Source of the DNA: Bacteroidota bacterium
Lineage (GTDB): Bacteria > Bacteroidota > Bacteroidia > 2-12-FULL-35-15
Reading direction: 5' to 3'
DNA: 64,000 nt
Assembly: GCA_003151815.1 (NCBI GenBank)
Contig: PLYN01000033.1
Coordinates: forward strand, 1-64,000
In this document: positions 33,200 to 42,460 of the stretch, in pieces
How positions within the stretch are numbered: position 1 is the first letter of the stretch
Layout: each line of letters begins with the position of its first letter
Notes under the pieces: generated by a model
The model's input: the letters and a program-made list of their open reading frames with translations, nothing else
Told to the model about the DNA's origin: nothing
Database searches by the model: none
Made by a program: the position numbers and the translations under genes

Positions 33200-35224
33200 T
33201 TATTTACTACTAAATAATTTTTCAAGTGCGAACATTTCATCGCGCAAGCGGGCAGCTTCGGCAAAGTCGAATTCTTTTGCAGCAGCATCCATTGCTTTTC
33301 TTGTTTGCGTAATTGCTTTTTGTAATTCCGGCTTACTCATATATTGTACCACTGGGTCGGCGGCATAATTGATGGTTTCATTTTCAACATAAGCACGTCC
33401 CAGTTTTCCTTTCGAATCTACAATAACGGTTGTTTGTCCCATAATGGATGCCTTTGATTTATTCAATGCAGTAGGCACCATTTCATGAAGTAAGTTGTAA
33501 GCAATTTGTTTTTGACGACGACGCTCCGTTTCATCAATAGTGCGTTGCATGGAGCCTGTAATTTTATCGGCATACATAATTACTCTGCCGTTGATGTTAC
33601 GCGCTGCGCGTCCCGCTGTTTGCGTTAAGGCGCGGTCGGATCGAAGAAATCCTTCTTTATCTGCATCAAGTATTGCAACCAGTGAAACTTCAGGTAGATC
33701 TAATCCTTCGCGCAAAAGATTAATTCCTATCAGTACATCGAAAACGCCAAGACGCAGATCCCGCATAATTTCAACACGTTCTAATGTTTCTACATCCGAA
33801 TGAATGTATCTGCAACGGATGCCGATGTTCAGCATGTATTTTTGTAATTCTTCCGACATTCTTTTTGTAAGTGTTGTTACCAAAATACGCTCATCGCGTT
33901 TGGTTACTTTATTAATTTCTTCCAACAGATCGTCGATCTGGTTTACACTTGGACGAACTTCAATGATCGGATCTAAAAGACCTGTAGGACGAATAACTTG
34001 TTCTGCAATGATTCCTTCAGAACGCTGCAACTCGTATTCAGCAGGCGTTGCGCTTACATATATTATTTGCGGGATCATGGATTCAAACTCTTCATATTTC
34101 AAAGGGCGATTATCCATTGCAGCAGGCAATCGAAAACCATAGTCAACCAAATTTACTTTACGGGCGCGGTCGCCACCATACATAGCACGTATTTGCGGAA
34201 GCGTAACATGACTTTCATCTACCACCATTAAAAAATCATCGGGGAAATAATCTATTAAACAAAACGGACGTGAACCCGGGGCACGGTTATCAAAATAACG
34301 CGAATAATTTTCAATACCTGAACAATAACCCAATTCACGCATCATCTCTAAATCGTATGTAACACGGTCTTCAAGGCGTTTTGCTTCCAGGTGTTTTCCT
34401 ATTTCTTTAAAGTAGTCAACCTGTTTTACCATATCATCCTGTATTTGATAGATGGCGCTTTTCATAGTATCAGGACTGGTTACAAAAATATTTGCAGGGT
34501 AAACTGTTACATTGTCAAGCTTCTCAATGCTCCTGCCGGTATTGGTTTCAAAATATTCGATGTCTTCAATCTCATCACCCCAAAATGCAATACGTAATGA
34601 ATAATCGGCGTAAGCCAAATTAACATCAACGGTATCGCCTTTTACACGGAAGTTACCGCGTAAAAAATCTTCGGTAGTCCGTGAATAAAGACTCTCCACT
34701 AATTTGTGTAAAAATTTATTACGACTGATAATCTCTCCTTTTTTGATTTGGATCACATTGCTTTTAAATTCAATGGGATTGCCAATACCATAAATACAGG
34801 AAACGGAGGAAACAACGATCACATCGCGTCTGCCCGAAAGCAGGGCAGAAGTGGTGCTTAAGCGTAATTTTTCTATTTCATCATTGATGGATAAATCTTT
34901 TTCGATATAGGTATTTGAGCTGGGGATAAATGCTTCCGGCTGATAATAATCGTAATAACTTACAAAATATTCAACGGCATTTTTCGGAAAGAACTGTTTA
35001 AACTCGCCATACAACTGCGCTGCAAGTGTTTTGTTGTGACTTAAAATAAGTGTAGGTTTTTGAGTTTGCTCGATAACATTGGCAATGGTAAATGTTTTTC
35101 CCGAACCTGTAACACCCAATAATGTTTGCGCAGGAACATTGTTTTGAATACCACTTACTAATTGTTTGATGGCTGACGGCTGATCACCTGTAGGCAGAAA
35201 ATCCGATATTATTTTGAAATCCAT
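33200..35224 (-). CDS. uvrB: excinuclease ABC subunit UvrB
   Basis: UvrB verifies damage in nucleotide excision repair after UvrA loading. The 674-residue protein has Walker A GVTGSGKTFT, the beta-hairpin region YYDYYQPEAFIPSSNTYIEK, DESHVTLPQ, the helicase C domain with LREGLDLPEVSLVAILDADK and QTAGRAARN, and the C-terminal UVR motif EFDFAEAARLRDEM. Length and motifs are normal. Confidence 0.97.
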   Translation of the reverse strand: MDFKIISDFLPTGDQPSAIKQLVSGIQNNVPAQTLLGVTGSGKTFTIANVIEQTQKPTLILSHNKTLAAQLYGEFKQFFPKNAVEYFVSYYDYYQPEAFIPSSNTYIEKDLSINDEIEKLRLSTTSALLSGRRDVIVVSSVSCIYGIGNPIEFKSNVIQIKKGEIISRNKFLHKLVESLYSRTTEDFLRGNFRVKGDTVDVNLAYADYSLRIAFWGDEIEDIEYFETNTGRSIEKLDNVTVYPANIFVTSPDTMKSAIYQIQDDMVKQVDYFKEIGKHLEAKRLEDRVTYDLEMMRELGYCSGIENYSRYFDNRAPGSRPFCLIDYFPDDFLMVVDESHVTLPQIRAMYGGDRARKVNLVDYGFRLPAAMDNRPLKYEEFESMIPQIIYVSATPAEYELQRSEGIIAEQVIRPTGLLDPIIEVRPSVNQIDDLLEEINKVTKRDERILVTTLTKRMSEELQKYMLNIGIRCRYIHSDVETLERVEIMRDLRLGVFDVLIGINLLREGLDLPEVSLVAILDADKEGFLRSDRALTQTAGRAARNINGRVIMYADKITGSMQRTIDETERRRQKQIAYNLLHEMVPTALNKSKASIMGQTTVIVDSKGKLGRAYVENETINYAADPVVQYMSKPELQKAITQTRKAMDAAAKEFDFAEAARLRDEMFALEKLFSSK

Positions 35225-35238
35225 GATACTAATTTGAA

Positions 35239-35377
35239 AATTTGAAGATGTGCTAATTTGAAAATGCCGGCAATCTGGTTATTATAAAGCAAAAATTAAA
35301 CCATTAATTCCTTTTTGAAATAACGAAAATTTAAATTTATGAATCTTTCAATTTTCAAATTAGCACATCTTCAAATT
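35239..35377. repeat. perfect 27-base inverted repeat between uvrB and aroE
   Basis: The arm at 35239-35265 contains GATGTGCTAATTTGAAAAT, and its exact complement lies at 35351-35377. The arms enclose 85 bases. Related words (CAAATTAGCACATTTTCAAA) lie at 38105-38193. Confidence 0.85.
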
Positions 35378-35389
35378 AGCACATTATAT

Positions 35390-36166
35390 TTATTTATTCC
35401 AAACATTCCAGGCTTCTTCTGCTTGTTGTTGTAACATAGACAGTCCATTTACGGTTGCCGCACCTTGTGCTTTTCCGCGTTTTAAAAATTCAGTTTCAGG
35501 AGGGTTATAAACCAGATCGTATAATAAATGCGATGGAGAAATAAAGTTATAGGGGATTGCAGGAGCATCATTTATGTTGGGGAATGTCCCAACCGGCGAA
35601 GTGTTTACAATTAATTTAAAAGCATTGATAATGTTTTCATTGAGTTCGTCGTAAGTAAAAATTTTGTCATTTGATTCTTGATTTTTTGTTCTGCTTACAA
35701 AATAACAATCAATACCAATTTCTTTTAAAACAAACGCTACAGCTTTTGATGCGCCGCCGGTACCAAGTATCAAGGCACGTTCATGTTGTATTTCCAGGAA
35801 AGGTTTTATGGATTGACGAAAACCATACACATCCGTATTGTATCCTTTAAGGATTGCGGATTGCGGATTGTGGATTGCGGAATCGGATTTTAGAATCTTA
35901 ATGCAATTAACAGCCCCAACGGCTTTTGCTGTTTCGTCTAATTCATTTAAAAAAGGGATTACACTTTCTTTGTAGGGTATTGTTACATTTAATCCGCAGA
36001 GTGAGGGATTATCTGCAATCAATTGTGGTAACAGGTTAATGTTTTCAATTGGAAATAAATTGTACTCAGAATCTTTAATGTTTTCTTTTTCAAATTTTTC
36101 GGTAAAATATTTTTTTGAAAAGGAGTGGGAGAGCGGGTAACCTATCAGGCCATATTGTTTCATCAT
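35390..36166 (-). CDS. aroE: shikimate dehydrogenase
   Basis: AroE reduces 3-dehydroshikimate with NADPH in aromatic amino acid synthesis. Landmarks are YPLSHSFSKKYF, NVTIPYKESVIPF, GAVNCIKI, GYNTDVYGF and the nucleotide-binding GTGGASKAVAF. Between KILKS and LKGYNTD the protein carries an extra DSAIHNPQSAI stretch encoded by tandem GGATTGC heptamers (35851-35880). A change in copy number there would shift the frame. The 258-residue total is otherwise normal. AroQ of the same pathway is encoded elsewhere in the window (51814-52236). Confidence 0.94.
   Translation of the reverse strand: MMKQYGLIGYPLSHSFSKKYFTEKFEKENIKDSEYNLFPIENINLLPQLIADNPSLCGLNVTIPYKESVIPFLNELDETAKAVGAVNCIKILKSDSAIHNPQSAILKGYNTDVYGFRQSIKPFLEIQHERALILGTGGASKAVAFVLKEIGIDCYFVSRTKNQESNDKIFTYDELNENIINAFKLIVNTSPVGTFPNINDAPAIPYNFISPSHLLYDLVYNPPETEFLKRGKAQGAATVNGLSMLQQQAEEAWNVWNK
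35851..35880 (-). repeat. GGATTGC heptamer array inside aroE
   Basis: Units GGATTGC, GGATTGC, GGATTGT, GGATTGC lie in exact 7-base phase, followed by a decayed GGAATCG. On the coding strand they read NPQSAI-type peptide. Confidence 0.85.
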
Positions 36167-36226
36167 TAAGAATTGGAGAGTTAGAGATTTGACGAATTGG
36201 AGTTTAGGTATTGATTTAGATAAAAA

Positions 36227-36865
36227 TCATTGCTTTCCTTTGTTCATTTTTACTTTTATAACTTCGACTATTATTGGCAGCACCGAAATAAAAATAATAC
36301 CTAAGGCTACCAATTCAATATTTTTTCTGATCCATGGAATTTCTCCCAAAAAGTATCCAGCAAAAGTTAAACTTGAAATCCATACGGCACCACCTAAAAT
36401 ATCAAAGGTGAAAAATTTGCGGTAATTCATTTCGGCAACACCGGCAACAAAGGGGGCAAATGTTCTGACAATGGGAACAAAGCGAGCTAATATAATAGTT
36501 TTTGTACCATACTTGTCATAAAATTCATGAGTCTTGGAAATGAACTCCGGCTTCACAATATTTTTTCCATTGAATTTTATTTGAAGGGCTTTGAGACCTA
36601 TTTTTCTGCCAACCCAATAATTAGTATTATCACCTAAAATTGCAGCAAAAAAAAGGAGCATCACCAAAGAAGCCATATTCAAATAACCCAAACGAGCGAA
36701 TAATCCGGCAGTAAATAATAAAGAATCACCGGGAAGAAATGGCATTACCACCAAACCTGTTTCAATAAAAATAACAAGGAATAAGATAAAATAAACAGCG
36801 GTTCCGTAACTACTAAAAAGCCATTCAAAATCCAGATGGATAATGTGTTTAAAAAGTTCGATCAT
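36227..36865 (-). CDS. DedA-family membrane protein
   Basis: The 212-residue protein has about five hydrophobic segments and the DedA (SNARE-associated, VTT) core: FIETGLVVMPFLPGDSLLF, GDNTNYWVGRKIG, FYDKYGTKTIILARFVPIVR and TFAPFVAGVAEM. Family members act as lipid carrier flippases or scramblases (undecaprenyl phosphate or phospholipid). The key E and R/D residues are present. Confidence 0.92.
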   Translation of the reverse strand: MIELFKHIIHLDFEWLFSSYGTAVYFILFLVIFIETGLVVMPFLPGDSLLFTAGLFARLGYLNMASLVMLLFFAAILGDNTNYWVGRKIGLKALQIKFNGKNIVKPEFISKTHEFYDKYGTKTIILARFVPIVRTFAPFVAGVAEMNYRKFFTFDILGGAVWISSLTFAGYFLGEIPWIRKNIELVALGIIFISVLPIIVEVIKVKMNKGKQ

Positions 36866-36870
36866 ATTTT

Positions 36871-36906
36871 TAGTTCAAAGTTTAAAGTTTGAAAGTTCAA
36901 AGTTGG
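36871..36906. repeat. AAAGTTN heptamer array
   Basis: AGTTCAAAGTTTAAAGTTTG continues into AAAGTTCAAAGTTGGG. The unit is AACTTTN in reverse sense, upstream of the dedA gene. Confidence 0.7.
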
Positions 36907-36952
36907 GAATCATTATTGAGGCAAAAATTTTCTAAATACTAACGACTATTTT

Positions 36953-37267
36953 TTAATATTTCTCCATCGTCGGATCTATTTCAGTTGCCCAGGCAATAAT
37001 TCCGCCCTTTAAATTATAAACATTGTTATAACCTTCTGCTTCCAATGCCTTGCAAATAGTGCCGGATCTAGCTCCACTACGACAATGAATAATTACTTGT
37101 TTTGTTTTTGAAATCTTATCTAGGTTATCCATCACGTCACCCATAGGAATGTGTTCAGCACCCATTTCGCATATTTCTAATTCATGATCTTCGCGCACAT
37201 CTATCAATTGATACTCCGCATTTTCGTCTTGCAATTTTTTAAATTCGGTTACTGTAATTTCTTTCAT
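36953..37267 (-). CDS. rhodanese-like domain protein
   Basis: This 104-residue single-domain rhodanese has LIDVREDHELEICEMG, HIPMGDV and the active-site loop HCRSGARSG with the catalytic cysteine. The C-terminal NLKGGIIAWATEIDP is typical. It probably carries persulfide sulfur. It lies just downstream of a ComA-like gene on the same strand; both involve sulfur chemistry, which may be chance. Confidence 0.9.
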   Translation of the reverse strand: MKEITVTEFKKLQDENAEYQLIDVREDHELEICEMGAEHIPMGDVMDNLDKISKTKQVIIHCRSGARSGTICKALEAEGYNNVYNLKGGIIAWATEIDPTMEKY

Positions 37268-37323
37268 TGTATTATCTGCTTAAAATTAAAATTTGATTTA
37301 TAGCTTGTTCAGGATGGAATTTA

Positions 37324-38112
37324 TTAATGTTGTTCCATTGATTCTTTCAGATCCTTTGGTAAAAAACTAAAGAATGTATCGCCACGTAGTCCTAAGCGTA
37401 GTGTTTCTAGAGGTATCACATCATCATAAGAAATATTTCCTAAATTTACATTGGGTCCCAAAAGTTTTAAGAACCACACCTGTTGTGCCTTTTGTGGCGC
37501 TTCCCATAAAATACTGTCCTGATCTACTTTCGCCAAAATTTTATTGATCAACATAACATGAGCAGTTCCGTTAGGACGATAGATGCCCACTGTGCCACTT
37601 TCACGAGCTTCAGCAATTACTTTCCAGGAGCCCGCTTGTAGTTCTTTATTCATCATGGTCGTCCATTTAACAGGACGAATAATAATTCCGGCTTCTTTAG
37701 ATCCCACTTCTGATAATACAGTAAAATTTTTCGAGAGCGTGTGAATATATTCACATTTTTTATCATGCGGAAGTACAATTGAACCATCCGAAATTTCTGC
37801 ACAATCCAATTTTAATTTATCCAGAAGCTTTACATAATCATCAAACATTCCTCTGATAATAAAAGCTTCGAAAAGAGTGCCGCCTAAATATACTTTCATG
37901 CCGGCTTCTTTGTATAGTTTGATTTTTTGTTCAATATTTTTTGTAAGATAAGAGGTGCCAAATCCCAACTTAATGATGTCAGTTAATTCACTGTTTTGTG
38001 ATAAAAAATCTTCCACCTGACGTATGCTTAATCCTTTATCCATCATCATGGTAATTCCTTTGTTGCGGGGTTTTTCAGGACGAAGAGGAAGGTGCGGTAA
38101 AGTAAAATTCAT
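37324..38112 (-). CDS. phosphosulfolactate synthase (ComA) family protein
   Basis: The 262-residue TIM-barrel protein matches the ComA family: PRNKGITMMMDKGLS, IKLGFGTSYL, YLGGTLFEAFI, CAEISDGSI and ARESGTVGIYRPNG. ComA adds sulfite to phosphoenolpyruvate. In bacteria without coenzyme M the product may feed sulfolactate or cysteate and sulfonolipid synthesis, but that link is inference. Length is normal. Confidence 0.85.
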   Translation of the reverse strand: MNFTLPHLPLRPEKPRNKGITMMMDKGLSIRQVEDFLSQNSELTDIIKLGFGTSYLTKNIEQKIKLYKEAGMKVYLGGTLFEAFIIRGMFDDYVKLLDKLKLDCAEISDGSIVLPHDKKCEYIHTLSKNFTVLSEVGSKEAGIIIRPVKWTTMMNKELQAGSWKVIAEARESGTVGIYRPNGTAHVMLINKILAKVDQDSILWEAPQKAQQVWFLKLLGPNVNLGNISYDDVIPLETLRLGLRGDTFFSFLPKDLKESMEQH

Positions 38113-38193
38113 AAATGTTAATTTGAAAATTTGAAAATTAATTAATTTGAAAATTAAATTGGTACATTCTCAAATTAGCACATTTTCAAATTG
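38105..38193. repeat. AT-rich repeat with TTTGAAAAT and AGCACATTTTCAAA words
   Basis: The block between comA and the TPR gene shares words with the 27-base inverted repeat at 35239-35377, but its arms are less well kept. Confidence 0.5.
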
Positions 38194-38195
38194 AT

Positions 38196-39611
38196 TTATT
38201 TCTTATACGATTCAATTAAATCGGTAATGCTGCTATTTTCTTTTAACTGTGGTAAATAATCAAACAGTTCATTATGCATATCGTAATTGAGTTTCAGGGC
38301 ATTTTGTAAAAATCCCAACGCTTCTTGTTTTTGTCCGATACTCATTAAACAAGCTGAAATCCTGTATTGCAGTTCAGCATTTTGAGGATGGTATTTAATA
38401 CCTTCTGCTAATATCTCCAAAGAACCGTTTTTATTTTCCTGCTCAAATAATAAATTGGCGTAATCCAACCACACTTCAGCGTTATCAGGATCCAGTTCAA
38501 TTACTTTTTTGAAAGATAGTTCAGCATCTTCATAAAATAACATTTTTTGTTGAAGTTCACCATATATATGCCAATATTCGGCATTGTCTTTTTCAAGTTC
38601 TATTGCTTTTTTTATGTAATGTATTCCCTCACTCGTGCGCTCTTTTGCATCCAGCACAATTCCTATACCCAGCCATGCATCAGCTAATTGCGGGTTAAGT
38701 GCAATTGCTTTGTTGTAAAATACCAAGGCATGTTCAAAATCTTCTTTTTTCTCATAACACTCACCTATGTAATAATAAGTAATTGCTTCCGGCTCTTCGA
38801 ATTTCAGCGTTTCTTTGTATACTTCAATGGCATCATCAAAGAGATTCAAATTGGCTAATGAATTTGCCTTATTGAAATAGGCCGAGGCGAAATCCGCTTG
38901 AATGGCTATGGCATAATCGTAAGCGTCAATAGCCTTTTCAAAAAATTCTAATCTGTTGTATGCTACACCAAGATTAAACCAGGCAGTGGTAGTATAAGGA
39001 TGTTTCTCAATGAAATCACTATAATATTTTATACTTTCTTTTGATTGTCCGTTTAATTCATAACAAAATGCGAGTTCATATAAAGCAGCTTCATTTTCAG
39101 GGTTTGCGGCAATGGCTTTTTTCAGATAAAAAATAGCATCATCAAATTTGGTTGTATTCTCAAATTCAAATGCCATGGCAAGATATACCTCATCAATTTC
39201 TTCTGCATTTTCAGCAGCTTTTTTATAATTTTCAATGGCTTGATCTGTGAGTCCCATTTGACTGTAAATAGAGCCCTTTGTCATAAATAATTCTGTATTG
39301 GAAGGCTCCATACTTTCCACGTAAGATAAAATTTCCAACGCTTTTTGACTTTGGTTGGTTGCTGCTAAAATTTGAGCTTTACGTAAAAAAAACACGGATG
39401 AAAAAGGATATTGACTTATAGCAAAATCAATGGCTTGCAATGATTTTTTGGCATTATTTTTATCGAAGTAATAATCAATAATCTCTTCAAATTCTTCCGC
39501 ATCAAAAAAATAATGTTTCCCATTAAGAATCATTTCCTCAAAACGGTCAACCAATATCAATAGATGTCGGGTACCTTGATTTTCGTGTTCTCCAAATTCT
39601 TCGTTGCTCAT
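38196..39611 (-). CDS. tetratricopeptide repeat protein
   Basis: The 471-residue protein (from the ATG at 39609-39611, MSNEEFGEHENQG) is almost wholly built of TPRs, about twelve in a row from residue 40 to the end. Examples are AIDAYDYAIAIQADFASAYF and HALVFYNKAIALNPQLADAW. It has no signal peptide, so it should be a cytoplasmic scaffold. A start 18 codons upstream is possible but adds a basic tail unlike relatives. Partners are unknown. Confidence 0.85.
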   Translation of the reverse strand: MSNEEFGEHENQGTRHLLILVDRFEEMILNGKHYFFDAEEFEEIIDYYFDKNNAKKSLQAIDFAISQYPFSSVFFLRKAQILAATNQSQKALEILSYVESMEPSNTELFMTKGSIYSQMGLTDQAIENYKKAAENAEEIDEVYLAMAFEFENTTKFDDAIFYLKKAIAANPENEAALYELAFCYELNGQSKESIKYYSDFIEKHPYTTTAWFNLGVAYNRLEFFEKAIDAYDYAIAIQADFASAYFNKANSLANLNLFDDAIEVYKETLKFEEPEAITYYYIGECYEKKEDFEHALVFYNKAIALNPQLADAWLGIGIVLDAKERTSEGIHYIKKAIELEKDNAEYWHIYGELQQKMLFYEDAELSFKKVIELDPDNAEVWLDYANLLFEQENKNGSLEILAEGIKYHPQNAELQYRISACLMSIGQKQEALGFLQNALKLNYDMHNELFDYLPQLKENSSITDLIESYKK

Positions 39612-39886
39612 AATCGATTTATTTAGTTTATTTCTACTCCGAAAATTATCAAAATCGATTAACATCTTTTACTTATGTAAAATTAATCAAAAAAATTAAA
39701 AATTAAGACATAAAAAAGGGATTGTTTTTGCACAATGATGAATTGCAAATCCGGTGGTTAAATGAATCACTCATAACGTTAATAAGTGAGTCAAATAATA
39801 CGTATTTATTTGGATGGAAATAATGTAAATGTAGCAGGATTTTGAACTAAAATAAAGATAAACTTTCGAACTTCATTCTAAAAAAA

Positions 39887-41113
39887 CTAATCTTCTTCCA
39901 TATAATCGATGTCCTTGCCATAACTTTCATCTAAATAAGACAAAGCGATAAAGGCAAGCGCTATAACTATGGAGCCAACAACGATAGCCGATTTAATTAT
40001 ACCAACGGATGGTTCTAAATATTGCCAGCCAAGCAACATAAGCACCGCAGAACCTCGCACAAAATTAGGAACAGAGGTAGTAACTGTTGAGCGAATATTT
40101 GTACCAAATTGTTCCGAAGCAACGGTAACAAAAATAGACCAATAGCCCATTGCCATTCCGAGAATGAATAAAATAAAATAAAATTTTTGTGAGGAGACGC
40201 CTTCAGATAAAAAATACCATCCACTTATCATTGCTAATGCAATTAATGCAATTGCTAATGCCTTTTTTCTTGATTTTAGTTTTTGACTAATAATACTTAT
40301 TATTAAACTTCCTATCGATGCTCCAATATAATGGTACATAATTGCTTTTCCGGTAATTATCGGTTCAGTTACGCCAAGTGCTAATGCAAAATCTTTAGCA
40401 AAAAAGCAGAGGATTCCGATGGCAAACCAAGTAGGAACACCAATAAGGATGCAACTTAAATACTTTAAAAAACGTTTTTTGTTTGTGAATAAAATTAAAA
40501 AATTACCGCGTTTTGCAGAAGATGATTTTAATTTATCAAACATCCCCGATTCATGAACATATACTCGAAGAGCGAGTAACATCAATCCCATTGTGCCTCC
40601 GAACCAATACGCCTCCTTCCAGCCCCATTTTGAAACATAGAAAGCGAAAGCGGCTCCCAATATTCCAATAAAAGAAACCAACCCCGAACCCCAGGCGCGT
40701 GTTTCTTTTGTCATTACTTCTGAAATAAGTGTAATGCTAACCCCCAATTCGCCGGCTAAACCAAAACCTGCAATAAAACGCAAAAAAGCGTATTGGTTAA
40801 TATTCTGAACAAAACCATTCGCAATATTTGCAATTGAATATAATAAAATGGTGAGAAATAATGTTGACATTCTTCCTCTTTTATCTCCTAAAATACCCCA
40901 AACAATTCCTCCAAGTATTAATCCAATTAATTGTAAGTTTAACAAAAATACCCCGGAAGATTTAATTTGTTGAGGATCTAAAATACCTATTGCCATTAAA
41001 CTACTATCCTTTACAATACCAAAAAGGATTAAGTCGTAAACATCAACAAAATAACCCAATGCGGCTACAATTACAACTATATTAAATGGATTGGTATGGC
41101 CTTGTTTAGTCAT
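39887..41113 (-). CDS. major facilitator superfamily transporter
   Basis: The protein has 408 residues from the ATG at 41111-41113 (MTKQGHTNPF) and about twelve membrane segments. The MFS motif between helices 2 and 3 is seen as GILGDKRGRMSTL, and FIAGFGLAGELGVSITLISE matches the sugar or organic acid/H+ symporter group. The substrate is not visible. It is divergent from the KAS III gene. Confidence 0.87.
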   Translation of the reverse strand: MTKQGHTNPFNIVVIVAALGYFVDVYDLILFGIVKDSSLMAIGILDPQQIKSSGVFLLNLQLIGLILGGIVWGILGDKRGRMSTLFLTILLYSIANIANGFVQNINQYAFLRFIAGFGLAGELGVSITLISEVMTKETRAWGSGLVSFIGILGAAFAFYVSKWGWKEAYWFGGTMGLMLLALRVYVHESGMFDKLKSSSAKRGNFLILFTNKKRFLKYLSCILIGVPTWFAIGILCFFAKDFALALGVTEPIITGKAIMYHYIGASIGSLIISIISQKLKSRKKALAIALIALAMISGWYFLSEGVSSQKFYFILFILGMAMGYWSIFVTVASEQFGTNIRSTVTTSVPNFVRGSAVLMLLGWQYLEPSVGIIKSAIVVGSIVIALAFIALSYLDESYGKDIDYMEED

Positions 41114-41297
41114 TATAATTATTTTTTTTGAAGGTATAAAAGTAGCAATAAAAAAAACATTGAAGGATTTAAAAGATTCATTCAATCAGATGTTTTATTT
41201 GAAATATCTTTTGGTCTTTAAATTTATAGATATATGGTAAATAATATACAATATGTGGTATATTTTTAATTTTAAAATGCGACTGGTTAAATTTTAT

Positions 41298-41305
41298 TAA
41301 TTTTG
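41298..41305 (+). promoter_or_regulatory. -7 element directly before the KAS III start
   Basis: TAATTTTG ends four bases before the ATG at 41310. No -33 TTTG is present, so support rests on the shared spacing seen at other genes in the window. Confidence 0.4.
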
Positions 41306-41309
41306 AAAA

Positions 41310-42392
41310 ATGACTAAAAACATATTCTCCGTTATTACCGGTAGCGGCAGCTACATTCCAACCAATAAAATTCCGAATGATTATTTTAAAGATCATGTTT
41401 TCTTCGGAGAAGATGGTTTAAAACTTGAAAAATCTAACGAAGAAATCATTCTTCAGTTTCAAAGTATTACCGGTATTGAAGAGAGGAGATATGTTGACAA
41501 TAATCTTGTTGCTTCCGATATTGGTTTTTATGCAGCTCAGAAAGCCATTGCTTCTGCAAACATTGATCCTGAAACTATCGATTACATTATTATGGCTCAT
41601 AACTGGGGCGATATAAAATATGAAAACCGAAGAACAGATATTTTACCTACACTCGCATCACGCATCAAACATCATTTAAAAATTAAAAATCCGAATACTA
41701 TTCCTTATGATTTACCTTTCGGATGTGCCGGCTGGGTAGAAGGGGTTATTCATGCCGAACGTTATATCAAGTCGGGTGCAGCCCGAAAGGTACTTGTTAT
41801 TGGCGCTGATACACTTTCCAGAGTGATTGATCCACATGATAGGGATAGTATGTTATACTCAGATGGTGCCGGAGCTATTATAATAGAGGCCGTAGAAAGT
41901 AAGCAGCCGGTGGGGATAATTGCCTATACTACTGAATCCTATACTACCGAACTTGCATTTATTTTGAGAATGGGAAAGTCATACAACCCCAATTATCCTG
42001 ATAACCATTTATTCCTGAAAATGCAAGGCCGTAAATTATACGAATACGCATTAAAAATCGTCCCTCAGGTAATAAAGGCAAGTATTGAAAAAGCAGGTTT
42101 ATCTCTCACAGATTTCGATAAGCTCTTAATTCATCAGGCGAATACTAAAATGGATGATGCAATTTTAAAACGACTTTTCGATTTGTGTGGCGTGAAAAAA
42201 ATTCCTGAAAATTTTATGCCAATGACTGTTTCTTTTCTTGGAAATAGTTCAGTAGCTACAGTACCCACTTTATATGATTTGATTTGTAAAGGCGAACTTA
42301 AAAATCATTCGATTAAAAAAGGGAGCAATATCATGTTTGTTGCTGTTGGTGCAGGAATAAATGTAAATTCTATAGTTTATAAAGTGCCTTAA
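41310..42392 (+). CDS. 3-oxoacyl-ACP synthase III-like (KAS III/FabH family)
   Basis: The 360-residue thiolase-fold enzyme has the catalytic triad: cysteine 139 in PFGCAGWVEG, histidine in LIHQANTKM and asparagine in FLGNSSVAT. KAS III starts fatty acid chains from acyl-CoA and malonyl-ACP. The ITGSGSYIPTNKIPND start and the long loop after it mark a Bacteroidota paralogue group rather than housekeeping FabH, so the acyl substrate may differ. A bidirectional terminator follows. Confidence 0.88.
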   Translation: MTKNIFSVITGSGSYIPTNKIPNDYFKDHVFFGEDGLKLEKSNEEIILQFQSITGIEERRYVDNNLVASDIGFYAAQKAIASANIDPETIDYIIMAHNWGDIKYENRRTDILPTLASRIKHHLKIKNPNTIPYDLPFGCAGWVEGVIHAERYIKSGAARKVLVIGADTLSRVIDPHDRDSMLYSDGAGAIIIEAVESKQPVGIIAYTTESYTTELAFILRMGKSYNPNYPDNHLFLKMQGRKLYEYALKIVPQVIKASIEKAGLSLTDFDKLLIHQANTKMDDAILKRLFDLCGVKKIPENFMPMTVSFLGNSSVATVPTLYDLICKGELKNHSIKKGSNIMFVAVGAGINVNSIVYKVP

Positions 42393-42410
42393 ACTTTTAT
42401 AAAAAATAAA

Positions 42411-42444
42411 AAAGCCGCCACGCAATTAAGCATGGCGGCTTTTT
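42411..42444. terminator. bidirectional terminator
   Basis: AGCCGCCA and TGGCGGCT pair around a 12-base loop, with A run before and T run after. It serves the KAS III gene and the convergent T9SS cargo gene. Confidence 0.88.
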
Positions 42445-42460
42445 TTATTTTAACTAAAGA

